The notes: generated from the sequence alone by a model not told the origin. A DNA stretch of 10,900 nucleotides from an uncultured Pirellula sp. (GCA_903837255.1 CAILTZ010000793.1:1-10900), one strand, 5' to 3'; shown: positions 1 to 8,087, numbered from the stretch's first letter. Numbers and translations are program-made.

Positions 1-840
1 GCCTGTTTTAGTGCGGGGTTTTTACCGACGGTGCATGAGGGGGTGGTATTGCAGGCCAACGCCAAGGTCCCCATCCCGGACTTGGTGCCGGATGCAAAGT
101 ATGCTTTTGCCAATAGCGCGTCGGATCGCGATGGGCAGGAGTTGTTGCGGTTGCTCAACACGCAGCACAGCCAGCGGAATCCAGGGGACACGCGGTTTGA
201 GGCTAGGATTGCCAGTTATGAGCTTGCGGCCAAGATGCAGTTATCGGCACCAGAGGCGTTCGAATTGAGCAAGGAGACCGCTCAGACGCAAAGCGACTAC
301 GGGCTTGGAGAACCCTCGACGGACGATTTTGGCAAGCGGTGTTTGTTAGCCAGAAGGCTCGTCGAGCGCGGGGTCAGGTTTGTGCAGGTCTGGAGTGGGC
401 CCCAAGGTGCCACGAACAACTGGGACAATCATGGGAACATTCAAACCGAGTTGCCACCGATGACCAGGAGCGTCGATCGACCGATTGCAGCGTTGCTCAA
501 GGATCTGAAGGCTCGGGGATTGGACTCAGATACGCTGGTGATATGGACCACCGAGTTTGGGAGAACGCCGTTTGCACAAGGGAGTTTAGGTCGGGACCAC
601 AACGGCGGAAGTTTCGTGACGTGGCTATGGGGTGCGGGGATCAAGCCTGGGATAGCGTATGGTCGGAGTGACGATTGGGGATATCAGGCCGTTGAGAACA
701 AGACTTGGTGCTATGACTTGCATGCGACGGTCTTGCATTTGTTGGGGATCGATCACTTGCGATTGAGTGTGCGACAGAACGGGATCGACCGTCGCTTGAC
801 CGACGTTCACGGTCATGTCATCGACCAGATACTCCGTTAG
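1..840 (+). CDS. DUF1501 domain protein, C-terminal part (5' truncated by window edge)
   Basis: The reading frame is open from base 1 (visible protein begins ACFSAGFLPT) to a TAG at 838-840, so the true start lies upstream; 279 residues are visible. Family landmarks in order are SAGFLPTV near the edge, WSGPQGATNNWDNHGN (about 385-438), TTEFGRTP (about 547-570), GRDHNGG (about 589-609), the DLHATVLHLLGIDH segment (about 715-756) and a terminal RLTDVHGHVI. These are typical of DUF1501, a family distantly related to the sulfatase/alkaline phosphatase fold, very abundant in Planctomycetes and often encoded beside DUF1549/DUF1553 cytochrome-like proteins. The substrate is unknown. Such proteins usually carry a Tat-type signal, which would lie outside the window. 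The gene converges with the minus-strand nucleotidyltransferase gene, with only 4 bp between the two stops. The family call is firm; function is not established. Confidence 0.93.
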   Translation, partial: ACFSAGFLPTVHEGVVLQANAKVPIPDLVPDAKYAFANSASDRDGQELLRLLNTQHSQRNPGDTRFEARIASYELAAKMQLSAPEAFELSKETAQTQSDYGLGEPSTDDFGKRCLLARRLVERGVRFVQVWSGPQGATNNWDNHGNIQTELPPMTRSVDRPIAALLKDLKARGLDSDTLVIWTTEFGRTPFAQGSLGRDHNGGSFVTWLWGAGIKPGIAYGRSDDWGYQAVENKTWCYDLHATVLHLLGIDHLRLSVRQNGIDRRLTDVHGHVIDQILR

Positions 841-844
841 CAAC

Positions 845-1447
845 TCAGTAATCATCATTGACCTGGGCAGCTTGCCACAGTTCCTGGTATTTGCTGGCGA
901 CATAAGGGTTCAGTCGCTGTGCATACTCTAGCGGCAATCGATTGATACGTATCAACTGAATCGCGTCATCAAGATCTCTTGGTCGGTGCGATACTGTCAT
1001 ACCGCTTGCTATCTTGAGTTCCAAGAGTGTTTCGAGTCGCAGGATCGGGATCCCCTCGTCATTGCGAAACGATACGGTTTCAGGTGCAGGAAACGAGACC
1101 GGTTTGGGCAACCCATCCCCAGGGTAATCTCCGACGATCAACGCATCGACATTGACTGTGGTGATCGTGTCCTTGAAGTTCTTGGACCCCTCGAACTTAT
1201 CCAGCCATCCGAGCCCAATGTGTTTCGACTTGAACCGCAGCAAATCCTCCTTGCGGATCAAGATGTCGACATCTGCCGTAGTTCTTTTGTGACCGTGCGC
1301 GTTGGCGGCCATGGCACCGGCGATCGCAAAAGGGATCTGCATTTCATCCAAGATGCGAGACAGTCGCCGCATCGTTTCATGAATCGGTGATGTTTCCATA
1401 AAAAATTTGTCGGCTCGTTTGGCGACTTCAAGGATGGATTCTGGCAT
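845..1447 (-). CDS. MNT-fold nucleotidyltransferase-like protein (AbiEii/AbiGii-type superfamily)
   Basis: This is a 200-residue protein with an ATG start. The core reads AIAGAMAANAHGHKRTTADV then DIL (about residues 41-63), matching the nucleotidyltransferase pattern hG[GSA]..(x)..DxD with metal ligands Asp59 and Asp61. A third acidic residue, Asp101 in VNVDALI, is at the expected distance. Near the C-terminus, LLELKIASGM (141-150) and RPRDLDDAIQLI (155-166) match the helical segment with Lys and Arg-x-x-Asp seen in AbiEii-like and related stand-alone nucleotidyltransferases. The catalytic residues therefore look intact. It starts 29 bp after the transketolase stop on the same strand, so co-transcription is plausible. 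No antitoxin-like partner adjoins it. I see no Shine-Dalgarno site; Met17 or Met26 are later possible starts. The substrate (nucleotide donor and target) cannot be told from sequence. Confidence 0.8.
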   Translation of the reverse strand: MPESILEVAKRADKFFMETSPIHETMRRLSRILDEMQIPFAIAGAMAANAHGHKRTTADVDILIRKEDLLRFKSKHIGLGWLDKFEGSKNFKDTITTVNVDALIVGDYPGDGLPKPVSFPAPETVSFRNDEGIPILRLETLLELKIASGMTVSHRPRDLDDAIQLIRINRLPLEYAQRLNPYVASKYQELWQAAQVNDDY

Positions 1448-1476
1448 ATCGATACGGTTCGTTAGTGTTCAACAAA

Positions 1477-3525
1477 CTATGAAAGTGCGTTTTGGATCAA
1501 CAGCACGATCTGGTCGGAGGTGATCTTGAAGTGTTTGTAGAGCTGATCGGCAGGTCCCGAGGCACCAAAGCCGTTCATGCCTACAAACAGACCATCGAGC
1601 CCGATGTACTTGTCCCAGCCCAATCGCAAGCCGGCTTCGCAGGCCAACCTGAGCGTCACGCTCGGTGGGAGCACCTCGTCGCGATACGACTTGGGCTGCT
1701 CGTCGAAGAGTTCGCAGCAGGGCATGCTCACGACACGGACGGGAATGCCTTGGCTTGCCAGCTGCTCTTGGGCCTTCATGCACAGCATCAGCTCGGTTCC
1801 TGTCCCAATCAAAATCGCCTTGGGGGTCCCTTGGCAATCGCTCACGACATACCCACCTTTTTCGGCCCCTTGGGCACTTGCCACCTTGGACGAATCCATC
1901 GTCGGTACATTCTGGCGAGACAGTACCATGGCGCTTGGATGGTTGCTGTTTTCCATGGCAGCCCGATAGCAGTGGAGAACTTCGTTGGCATCCCCTGGAC
2001 GAAACACGTACAAGCCCGGGATGGCTCGGCAAGCGGCCAGATGTTCGATCGGTTGGTGGGTAGGACCGTCTTCGCCAAGTCCGATCGAATCGTGAGTTAG
2101 GACATACAATACCGGTTGATGCATGATGCTGCTCAGTCGCATCGATGGTCGCATGTAGTCGGTGAAGACAAAGAAGGTCGCACCGTAAGGGCGCAAACCG
2201 CACAGGCTCATCCCATTGAGTACCGAGGCCATGCCATGCTCGCGGATGCCGAAGTGCATATTGCGGCCAGAATAGTCATGGTGCGAGAAGTCTTTTTCGC
2301 CGTCGATGAGTGTCATGGTCGAGGGTGCAAGGTCGGCCGAGCCACCGATGAATTGCGGGATGTGGGGCGAGAGCATGTTCAGGACCTTACCGCTCGATAC
2401 GCGAGTGGCCATCCCCTTGGCATCGGCTGCAAAGGCCTTGAGCCCCGCATCCCAGCCCGCAAGGAGTTTGCCCTCGATGATCGATTGGACCTGTGCGGCC
2501 TGGGCAGGATGCTCTTTGGTATAGCGTGCAAAGAGATCGTTCCATTCCGAGCATGCTTGGCTTCCACGTGCACCGATGGTCTGTGCAAAATGCTGGCGGA
2601 CTTCTGGGGGGACCAGGAACTTCTCGTTTTCAGGCCATCCATAGTTCTTCTTGGTCAGCTTGCACTCGTCTTCCCCGAGCGGTGCACCGTGCGCTCCGTG
2701 CGTATTGGCCTTGTTGGGCGAGCCGTAGCCGATGACGGAATTGATGATGATGAGAGTCGGTCGATCCTTGGTCGCTTTGAATTCATCGAAGGCGGCTTGG
2801 AGAGCACCGAGTTCATTTGCATCGGACACGTGGATGGTGTGCCATCCGAGACCCTTGAACTTCAGCGCCATGCTTTCGCTGAAAGCCAATTCGGTGTGGC
2901 CTTCGATGGTGATTCCGTTGTCGTCGTAGATCCAGCACAGGTTCGAGAGTTTGAGGTGTCCGGCGATCGACGCGGCTTCGCTGGAAATGCCTTCCATCAG
3001 GTCGCCATCGCTGCACAATGCGTAAACGCTGTAGTCGAAGAGGTTGTAGCCGGGTCGATTGTATTTCGCGCCGAGGAACTTCGAGGCGATCGCCATCCCG
3101 ACGGAGTTTCCGACCCCTTGGCCTAGCGGACCGGTGGTGGTTTCGATCCCTGTGGCATACCCGAATTCGGGGTGACCTGCGCAAGGGCTATGGAGCTGCC
3201 GGAACTTCTTGAGGTCTTCGATGCTCAGCGACTCTTTATCGCAAACCTTGCCATGCTTGTCCACGTGGTGGATGCCCGAGAGATGGATCATCGAGTACAG
3301 GAGCATCGAGGCGTGTCCGCAGGACAGGACAAAGCGGTCGCGGTTGTGCCATAGGGGGTTTTTTGGATCGTACTTGAGGTTGTGGGCCCAGATTTGATAG
3401 GTCACTGGGGCCAGGGCCATGGGCGTTCCTGGGTGGCCGCTGTTGGCGGCTTGCACGCCGTCCATGCTTAGAGTTCGGATCGTGTTGATAGCCAGGTCGC
3501 GGAGGTTGTTCGATGATGCGTTCAA
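1477..3525 (-). CDS. tkt: Transketolase
   Basis: Thiamine-diphosphate enzyme of the non-oxidative pentose phosphate pathway, moving two-carbon ketol units between sugar phosphates in the cytoplasm. At 682 residues it has the normal full length. Visible landmarks are NSGHPGTPM (28-36, substrate His31), GHAS (70-73), GPLGQGVGN (132-140), the ThDP/metal motif DGDLMEG with downstream N203 (173-203), HGAPLG (279-284), the pyrimidine-domain motif HFGIREHGM with catalytic Glu429 (424-432), and THDSIGLGEDGPTHQP (477-492). The N-terminal LRDLAINTIRTLSMDGVQ is the usual opening of the family. The start is TTG at 3523-3525: no in-frame ATG or GTG was found just upstream, and Met21 would lose conserved sequence. 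A purine run AAAGGG lies about 8 nt before the TTG and could act as a weak ribosome binding site. It follows thuA by 128 bp and precedes a nucleotidyltransferase gene by 29 bp. Confidence 0.97.
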   Translation of the reverse strand: MNASSNNLRDLAINTIRTLSMDGVQAANSGHPGTPMALAPVTYQIWAHNLKYDPKNPLWHNRDRFVLSCGHASMLLYSMIHLSGIHHVDKHGKVCDKESLSIEDLKKFRQLHSPCAGHPEFGYATGIETTTGPLGQGVGNSVGMAIASKFLGAKYNRPGYNLFDYSVYALCSDGDLMEGISSEAASIAGHLKLSNLCWIYDDNGITIEGHTELAFSESMALKFKGLGWHTIHVSDANELGALQAAFDEFKATKDRPTLIIINSVIGYGSPNKANTHGAHGAPLGEDECKLTKKNYGWPENEKFLVPPEVRQHFAQTIGARGSQACSEWNDLFARYTKEHPAQAAQVQSIIEGKLLAGWDAGLKAFAADAKGMATRVSSGKVLNMLSPHIPQFIGGSADLAPSTMTLIDGEKDFSHHDYSGRNMHFGIREHGMASVLNGMSLCGLRPYGATFFVFTDYMRPSMRLSSIMHQPVLYVLTHDSIGLGEDGPTHQPIEHLAACRAIPGLYVFRPGDANEVLHCYRAAMENSNHPSAMVLSRQNVPTMDSSKVASAQGAEKGGYVVSDCQGTPKAILIGTGTELMLCMKAQEQLASQGIPVRVVSMPCCELFDEQPKSYRDEVLPPSVTLRLACEAGLRLGWDKYIGLDGLFVGMNGFGASGPADQLYKHFKITSDQIVLLIQNALS

Positions 3526-3599
3526 GAAAAGTGCCCTTTGAGAGAGTGTGTGTATTAAGTGTTCAATGAAATGATCTGTTTCGAGAGATTGGATTCGCG

Positions 3600-3628
3600 A
3601 GAATACCGGGTTCGCACCCGCGGTGCAA
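3600..3628 (-). promoter_or_regulatory. Candidate sigma70-type promoter for transketolase
   Basis: Read on the minus strand, TTGCAC (3623-3628) and TATTCT (3600-3605) are separated by exactly 17 nt. They match the consensus boxes at 3 of 6 and 4 of 6 positions. A start near 3593 would leave a leader of about 68 nt before the TTG codon. The match is modest and planctomycete promoters are poorly characterised, so this is only a candidate. Confidence 0.27.
3607..3620 (-). other. Short hairpin in the thuA-tkt gap
   Basis: CGGGT/ACCCG form a perfect 5-bp stem. On the minus strand the loop is GCGA, a GNRA-type tetraloop. It lies about 35 nt beyond the thuA stop and within the spacer of the candidate tkt promoter. 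No T-run follows on the minus strand, so it is not a standard intrinsic terminator; it may be a weak 3'-end structure or chance. Confidence 0.25.
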
Positions 3629-3653
3629 TGAGCCTAAGATGTGAAATCTCTGC

Positions 3654-4421
3654 TTAACGACCAGCGGCCCAGACGATACCTCGCACGAGAGTTTTCAGGA
3701 AAACTTGATCGGTGAAGGTATCGTTAGAGTGTCCGTAGGTGGTTCCAAAGACACGAGCTTTACCGAACTGATTGGTCCAAAAGACCGGCTGAACCTGGCC
3801 GGTCTTCTCGCTTTTGCTCGTCGCAAGCACCTTGGCGTTTGGCCAGAGTTTTTCCACGATGTAAAGCTCATCCATCGGGGTTTTGTAATCGGCTGGGATG
3901 TCTTTGGTGATGGGGTTGTCCTTGTCGACGACGTCGACTCCATAGCGGCTTTGGTGTTCATGATGCCGACTGGTGACGCCTAGGAACTCTCGCCAATCAT
4001 CGATCTTGGCAGACCTATAGGTATGCATGGCGCAATGGACGACCACTGCATTGACTCCATCGCGATGCGGCTGGGTGATCTTGCGGATGTACTCAGGGTC
4101 ATCGGTATCGGCAAAGCATTCGTTATGGACAACGACGTCAAAGCCTTTGGCCCAATCGTTTTTGTTGTAGAGATCGATCATGGCCCGGGTTCCCTTGCCA
4201 CCCTCGAAGACGACCGTCCAATCGATATCGACCCCATGCTCCTTGGCCGCCAGCTGCATGGCTTTGGTTTGGTAGTCATAATCGTGGCAGCAACCACCTG
4301 TAATCACCAAAACCTTGATCGGTTCGGCTGCAAACGCGCTGAGACAACCGAGCGAAACGAGTGCGACAGCCAGCAATTGCTTAGCGAATATTTTTGCAGA
4401 AGGAATCATAGAAGGAATCAT
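3654..4421 (-). CDS. Secreted ThuA-domain protein
   Basis: The protein has 255 residues. Residues 1-31 form a signal peptide: a Lys near position 14, a hydrophobic stretch QLLAVALVSLGCLSAF, and a likely AFA|A cleavage site after Ala31. The mature part opens with IKVLVITGGCCHDY (35-48), the first strand and loop of the ThuA fold (class I glutamine-amidotransferase-like). It continues with DVVVHNECF (95-103), the AVVVHCAMHTYR segment (125-136), NPITKDIP (169-176), DELYIVE (184-190) and GTTYGHS (226-232), all usual for the family. ThuA proteins are linked to disaccharide or sugar utilisation, and secreted versions are numerous in Planctomycetes; the reaction here is unknown. The ATG overlaps the htrA stop as ATGA, which suggests translational coupling. 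A 12-bp tandem repeat makes the protein begin MIPSMIPS, so Met5 is an equally possible start. It is last in a four-gene run. Confidence 0.92.
   Translation of the reverse strand: MIPSMIPSAKIFAKQLLAVALVSLGCLSAFAAEPIKVLVITGGCCHDYDYQTKAMQLAAKEHGVDIDWTVVFEGGKGTRAMIDLYNKNDWAKGFDVVVHNECFADTDDPEYIRKITQPHRDGVNAVVVHCAMHTYRSAKIDDWREFLGVTSRHHEHQSRYGVDVVDKDNPITKDIPADYKTPMDELYIVEKLWPNAKVLATSKSEKTGQVQPVFWTNQFGKARVFGTTYGHSNDTFTDQVFLKTLVRGIVWAAGR
4398..4421 (-). repeat. 12-bp tandem duplication covering the thuA start codon
   Basis: AGAAGGAATCAT occurs twice, back to back (4398-4409 and 4410-4421). On the coding strand each copy reads ATGATTCCTTCT, so both copies encode Met-Ile-Pro-Ser in frame. The upstream copy also supplies the TGA stop of htrA through its ATGA. 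The second copy therefore provides a second in-frame ATG. Confidence 0.9.
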
Positions 4422-5674
4422 GGTGCGAAGCTGAGTTCTCCAAGGACGGCTTGGACGACCACCCGTTGGCCGTCGCGTTGCAAATGGATTTCGATGGATT
4501 CACCCGCAGGTGTATCCCGAATGGTATCGATTGCCTGCTCGACCGAAACGACTTCGGTCTCATTGAGTTTGATGACCCGATCGCCAGGCGATAGACCCGC
4601 TTGGGCCGCTGGGGAGTCGGGAACTACGGCCCGAACGACCACCGCTGGGGTTTCGATCGATGGATCGGTCAGTATTTCAGGAACGAGTTCGACTCCCAAC
4701 CATCCACGGCGTACTCGACCATGCTTGAGCAATTGATCGAGGACTTCTTTGGCAACATTCGAAGGGATTGAGAAGCTCACACCTCGATAAGACTCGCCGA
4801 CGATGGCTGTGTTGATCCCGATGATTTGACCTCGGCCGTTGACCAGTGGTCCTCCGCTGTTGCCAGGATTGACTGCCACATCGCTTTGCATCAGATCGGC
4901 ATAACGCGACGAGATGCGTTCGCGGGAACTGCGGTACTGAGGATTGGCATTGAGGTCGACTCGATGCTTGCCGCTGAGGATTCCGAACGAGACCGAACCG
5001 GTCAGACCAAAGGGACTTCCGACGGCCCAGACCGGTGCTCCTATTTCGACAGCATCGCTATCCCCCCAATCGATAGGCATGAGATCCTCTGCATCGATTT
5101 TCAAAAGGGCCAAATCGGTGGTCTTGTCCACCCCGACGATTTCGGCGGGCAACATTCTCTGGTCAGTAAGGTAGACGGTGATGTCTACGCCACCGTTTAA
5201 GACGTGGTAGTTGGTCAGGATGTGGCCATCGTTGCTCACGAGCACCCCGCTGCCTTGACCCGATGGGCTCAGAGCATCGATGCCGCTGTCTGCATTCCAT
5301 CGCGTTTCACGGTTGGTGCCTGACCTGGGGACCAGATCCTTGGGCTTGCGACTGAGGGTTGACGTCAAAGGCTGTTGGTTGGAAATCGTGATATGCACGA
5401 CGCTTGGCTGGACCCTTTTGGTGACCAACCGGGAGACTTCGGATAACCCATCCCACGAAATCTGTTCGAGTTTCTCCCCAGACTGTTCGTATTCGGCTCG
5501 GAGCTGTCCACGGTGCCAGGAGTACCTGGATGACTCGAGCATCGGGGGCAATAGGTAACGAAGAACCATCAGCAGCACCAGGACGATCACAAGGCTCAGC
5601 AGCGACGAGCCGATCAGATGCCGCATCGACGGATGGTTGCTTGGGGTAGGTTCGTTAGGATTCGTTTCACTCAT
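4418..5674 (-). CDS. Membrane-anchored HtrA/DegP-like serine protease with one PDZ domain
   Basis: This 418-residue S1C-family protease acts in envelope protein quality control. After a polar N-terminus rich in Asn/Pro/Thr, a strongly hydrophobic segment at about residues 21-42 (rich in Leu/Val/Ile) is a single membrane anchor; no cleavage site is evident. The trypsin-like domain spans roughly 80-315 with the complete catalytic triad: His157 (TNYHVL), Asp187 (KTTDLAL) and Ser273 in GNSGGPL. One PDZ domain follows (about 325-412), with the carboxylate-binding loop RRGWLGVEL and the repeat-typical SPAAQAGLSPGDRVIKLN (354-371). The region 100-138 is a low-conservation linker before GQGSGVLVS. 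The anchored single-PDZ layout resembles DegS or HhoA-type proteins rather than two-PDZ DegP. It starts 30 bp after the propeller gene and overlaps thuA by 4 bases. No Shine-Dalgarno site is obvious. Confidence 0.95.
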   Translation of the reverse strand: MSETNPNEPTPSNHPSMRHLIGSSLLSLVIVLVLLMVLRYLLPPMLESSRYSWHRGQLRAEYEQSGEKLEQISWDGLSEVSRLVTKRVQPSVVHITISNQQPLTSTLSRKPKDLVPRSGTNRETRWNADSGIDALSPSGQGSGVLVSNDGHILTNYHVLNGGVDITVYLTDQRMLPAEIVGVDKTTDLALLKIDAEDLMPIDWGDSDAVEIGAPVWAVGSPFGLTGSVSFGILSGKHRVDLNANPQYRSSRERISSRYADLMQSDVAVNPGNSGGPLVNGRGQIIGINTAIVGESYRGVSFSIPSNVAKEVLDQLLKHGRVRRGWLGVELVPEILTDPSIETPAVVVRAVVPDSPAAQAGLSPGDRVIKLNETEVVSVEQAIDTIRDTPAGESIEIHLQRDGQRVVVQAVLGELSFAP

Positions 5675-5704
5675 CGCCGTCTAAGCAACGCTCGCAGGCC
5701 AGAC

Positions 5705-6973
5705 TTACAGTTCAAAGCAACGCCACTTAGCATTGGAACCGCCAGAGGTCCTGACGACAAGCAAATTCTTGGATAAGGCGGGCAAAGCCCGGTATTTTCC
5801 GTCCGGTAGTTGGGTCGACCAAGCCGGTTTGAAGCCCTGCTGGGAGGCTGGTAGGTACCACAACTTTCCGTTGATTCCTACCAGCAGGAGGTTTACCCCT
5901 TGCTTTTCCTTGGTATTTCCACCTTGCGTCCGAATGCCGATCGCATGGCAGATCGGCATCCCGACTTCGGACCACAGGGTCTTGCCAGTCTTGCTGTCGA
6001 TGCATCGGAAACTCGGGTATCCGCCATCCTCCCGCCCATCGGTCCCAAAAATACTATCCCCCACCGATATCGGAGTGGCGTACTGACTGGAGATCGAGTC
6101 CCCTTTTTGGTCGATCTGGATCGAACCTGCCGTGGGTTTGGCGATGACAAACCCGATGCCATAACTAGAGGTCAGGAACAAGTTGTTCTCTTGTGTAATG
6201 ATGGGAGTGGCGGCATTGACCGTCGGACCTCGTTGGCCGAACGGGAATTTCCATAGGACTGACCCATCGGTTGGCTTGAGTCCATAGGTTTCCAGGCGTG
6301 TTGGAACGACGATTTGCTGATTCCATAGGATTGGCGAAGCGTAGCTCGCATCGGCTTCGGTGGCCACCCATGCGGTCTTGCCGTTGTCGATCGATACTGC
6401 GACGACGCCCCCTTTTTTGCGTCCGCCGACGTTGACGATCGCCAAGGAGTCGACGACCAGGGGGGTGCTACCGGCGCCAAAGTATCCGTCGTCGGCTCCA
6501 TAGTCACCGCGCAGATCCCTCGACCAAAGCTTGCGACCATCTTGCAGGTCCACGCAATGAAGTGTGCCAGCGGCCGAGTAAGCAAACACCTTGCCCTGGG
6601 CGATCTGCGGCACACTGCGCGGCCCGGTATCGGCATCGATCCCTTGCTTGTAGGTCGCCGGAAACGTTGTCTTCCAGATCGTTTCACCGCGATCGAGCGA
6701 GACGGCTTGCACGATGTCATTTGCTCCATCGCGAAAGAACATCACGACGCGATCCTGATCGATGGCAGCCCCCGAGTAGCCTTGGCCTGCATCGATCTCC
6801 CATCGAAGCTTCAAGGGGGACTTGGAGTGATCCGAGACACTCACGCCTTGGGCTGCGTACCCATCTCGGTTCGGGCCCAGCAATCCTGGCCACTGGCCCA
6901 GAGCCGTCGACTCAGGCCAGCCGTTTACGGCCAACAAGAGCAAGCCTACGAGCTTGATGATGCGAATCGACAT
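5705..6973 (-). CDS. Secreted PQQ-like beta-propeller repeat protein
   Basis: The protein has 422 residues. An N-terminal signal peptide (basic Arg4/Lys7, then VGLLLLAV) probably ends near ALG|Q at 26/27. The mature end QWPGLLGPNRDGY resembles the W.QWRGPNRDG opening common in planctomycete PQQ-like proteins. Repeated blade signatures of the type D..G...W are visible at LDRGETIWK (93-101), DLQDGRKLWS (142-151), DNGKTAWV (196-203), TDGSVLWKF (235-243) and DSKTGKTLWS (326-335), consistent with a multi-bladed propeller. Such proteins lacking a quinoprotein enzyme domain are generally thought to be binding or scaffold proteins; BamB, which works in outer-membrane protein assembly, is a structural relative. 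I cannot tell whether PQQ is bound. It lies 34 bp after fabH and 30 bp before htrA, so an envelope role beside the protease is a reasonable inference. Confidence 0.93.
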   Translation of the reverse strand: MSIRIIKLVGLLLLAVNGWPESTALGQWPGLLGPNRDGYAAQGVSVSDHSKSPLKLRWEIDAGQGYSGAAIDQDRVVMFFRDGANDIVQAVSLDRGETIWKTTFPATYKQGIDADTGPRSVPQIAQGKVFAYSAAGTLHCVDLQDGRKLWSRDLRGDYGADDGYFGAGSTPLVVDSLAIVNVGGRKKGGVVAVSIDNGKTAWVATEADASYASPILWNQQIVVPTRLETYGLKPTDGSVLWKFPFGQRGPTVNAATPIITQENNLFLTSSYGIGFVIAKPTAGSIQIDQKGDSISSQYATPISVGDSIFGTDGREDGGYPSFRCIDSKTGKTLWSEVGMPICHAIGIRTQGGNTKEKQGVNLLLVGINGKLWYLPASQQGFKPAWSTQLPDGKYRALPALSKNLLVVRTSGGSNAKWRCFEL

Positions 6974-7007
6974 CAGGTTTATCCCCCCGCTTACTGAATG
7001 ACAAGGT

Positions 7008-8087
7008 TTAGTAGCGGACCAGGGCGGTGCCCCAGGTCAGTCCGGCCCCAAACCCGCACAACAAGATCAATTTACCTTTTTTCAGTCGACCCTGGAGGTT
7101 GGCCTCATGCAGGGCAAGTGGGATGCTGGCCGCCGAGGTATTGCCATAGCGGTCGAGGTTGACCATGACCTTGTCTGCCGACATGTTCAGGTCTTTGACG
7201 ACCGCATCGATGATCCTGGTATTGGCTTGGTGCATCACCACCAAATCGACATCGCCGAGGGAGTATCCCGAGGCGGCAAGTACATCCTTGCAGCTATCGA
7301 CGACGCATCGGACGGCCCATTTAAAAACGGTTTTTCCGTCCATGTGCATGTACTGACGTCCTTGGGCCAAGAGTTCGGGGGTCAAAGGTTCTCGCGATCC
7401 GCCCCCCGGCGTGCAAAGGGCTTCTGGGGATCCTTCTGCACCGAGGGTAAAGGTGATGATCCCTGGGACCTCTTTAGGATCGCTCGTTAAAGCCTTGGGG
7501 ACAGGCTGGAGCAGTGCCGCACCGGCGCCGTCTCCAAAGAGTGGATAGGTCTTTTTGTCTTTCGGATCGACCGTCCGACTCATCACTTCGGCTCCGACAA
7601 TCAGAGCATTTTGGGACAAGCCATTGGCGACGAACTGCGAGGCGACGACCAGGGCGTACATGAAACCCGAGCAAGCAGCATTGATATCGAAAGCCGGCGC
7701 GACGCAACCGAGTTTGCGTTGCAAAATACAGGCTGTCGAGGGGGTCATGTAGTCTTGAGTGATCGTGGCGACCAAGACCAAATCAACTTGGCCTGGGTCG
7801 ACTTGGGCACGGCTCAAACAATCCATCGCGGCCAAGTATGCGAGGTCGCTGGAGGCTTGGTCGTCCCTGGCAAACCGGCGCTGGCGAATCCCTGTGCGTT
7901 GGATGATCCAATCGCTATCGCAGCCCAAGCTGGCAAGATCATCGTTGGTCACCACGCGCTCTGGAGCGTACATGCCAGTGGAGGCAATCACGACCGGGAT
8001 CTGCTTGCCGAGCCGGCTGCGTCCACTCTCGACCAACGAAGCATTCATCATTTCGACGCAAAGCGGTAGTGACGGGAAGTGGTACAT
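7008..8087 (-). CDS. fabH: 3-oxoacyl-[acyl-carrier-protein] synthase III (FabH/KAS III family)
   Basis: Condenses an acyl-CoA primer (classically acetyl-CoA) with malonyl-ACP to start type II fatty-acid synthesis. The complete triad is present: Cys139 in DINAACSGF, His286 in VMHQANTRI and Asn316 in RYGNTSAAS. DSDWIIQRTGIRQRRF (57-72), FGDGAGAALL (184-193) and the C-terminal CGFGAGLTWGTALVRY are also typical. At 359 residues it is about 30 longer than usual FabH because of an N-terminal extension before IPVVIASTGMYAPERVVTN. The ATG at 8087 is kept because a promoter candidate lies just upstream, but Met13 or Met14 (8051, 8048) are plausible starts. It leads a four-gene minus-strand run instead of sitting with plsX, fabD or acpP, so a related thiolase-fold role in another acyl product cannot be excluded; the specific substrate is not readable from sequence. 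Confidence 0.93.
   Translation of the reverse strand: MYHFPSLPLCVEMMNASLVESGRSRLGKQIPVVIASTGMYAPERVVTNDDLASLGCDSDWIIQRTGIRQRRFARDDQASSDLAYLAAMDCLSRAQVDPGQVDLVLVATITQDYMTPSTACILQRKLGCVAPAFDINAACSGFMYALVVASQFVANGLSQNALIVGAEVMSRTVDPKDKKTYPLFGDGAGAALLQPVPKALTSDPKEVPGIITFTLGAEGSPEALCTPGGGSREPLTPELLAQGRQYMHMDGKTVFKWAVRCVVDSCKDVLAASGYSLGDVDLVVMHQANTRIIDAVVKDLNMSADKVMVNLDRYGNTSAASIPLALHEANLQGRLKKGKLILLCGFGAGLTWGTALVRY

Noticed and set aside
845..1447. Complete AbiE-type toxin-antitoxin system
   Set aside because: Only the nucleotidyltransferase-like half is present; neighbours are transketolase and DUF1501, and no AbiEi-like gene adjoins it.
2116..3126. 336-residue open frame on the plus strand, opposite transketolase
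   Set aside because: It lies wholly antisense to a fully conserved transketolase and its translation shows no domain; long antisense frames are common in GC-rich genes.
4341..4352. Lipoprotein signal in the ThuA protein (SLGC)
   Set aside because: The residue three before Cys is Ser, not Leu/Val/Ile, and a good AFA|A signal peptidase I site follows.
4023..4736. 237-residue plus-strand open frame across the thuA and htrA genes
   Set aside because: It is antisense to two well-supported genes, changes composition midway and has no recognisable motif.
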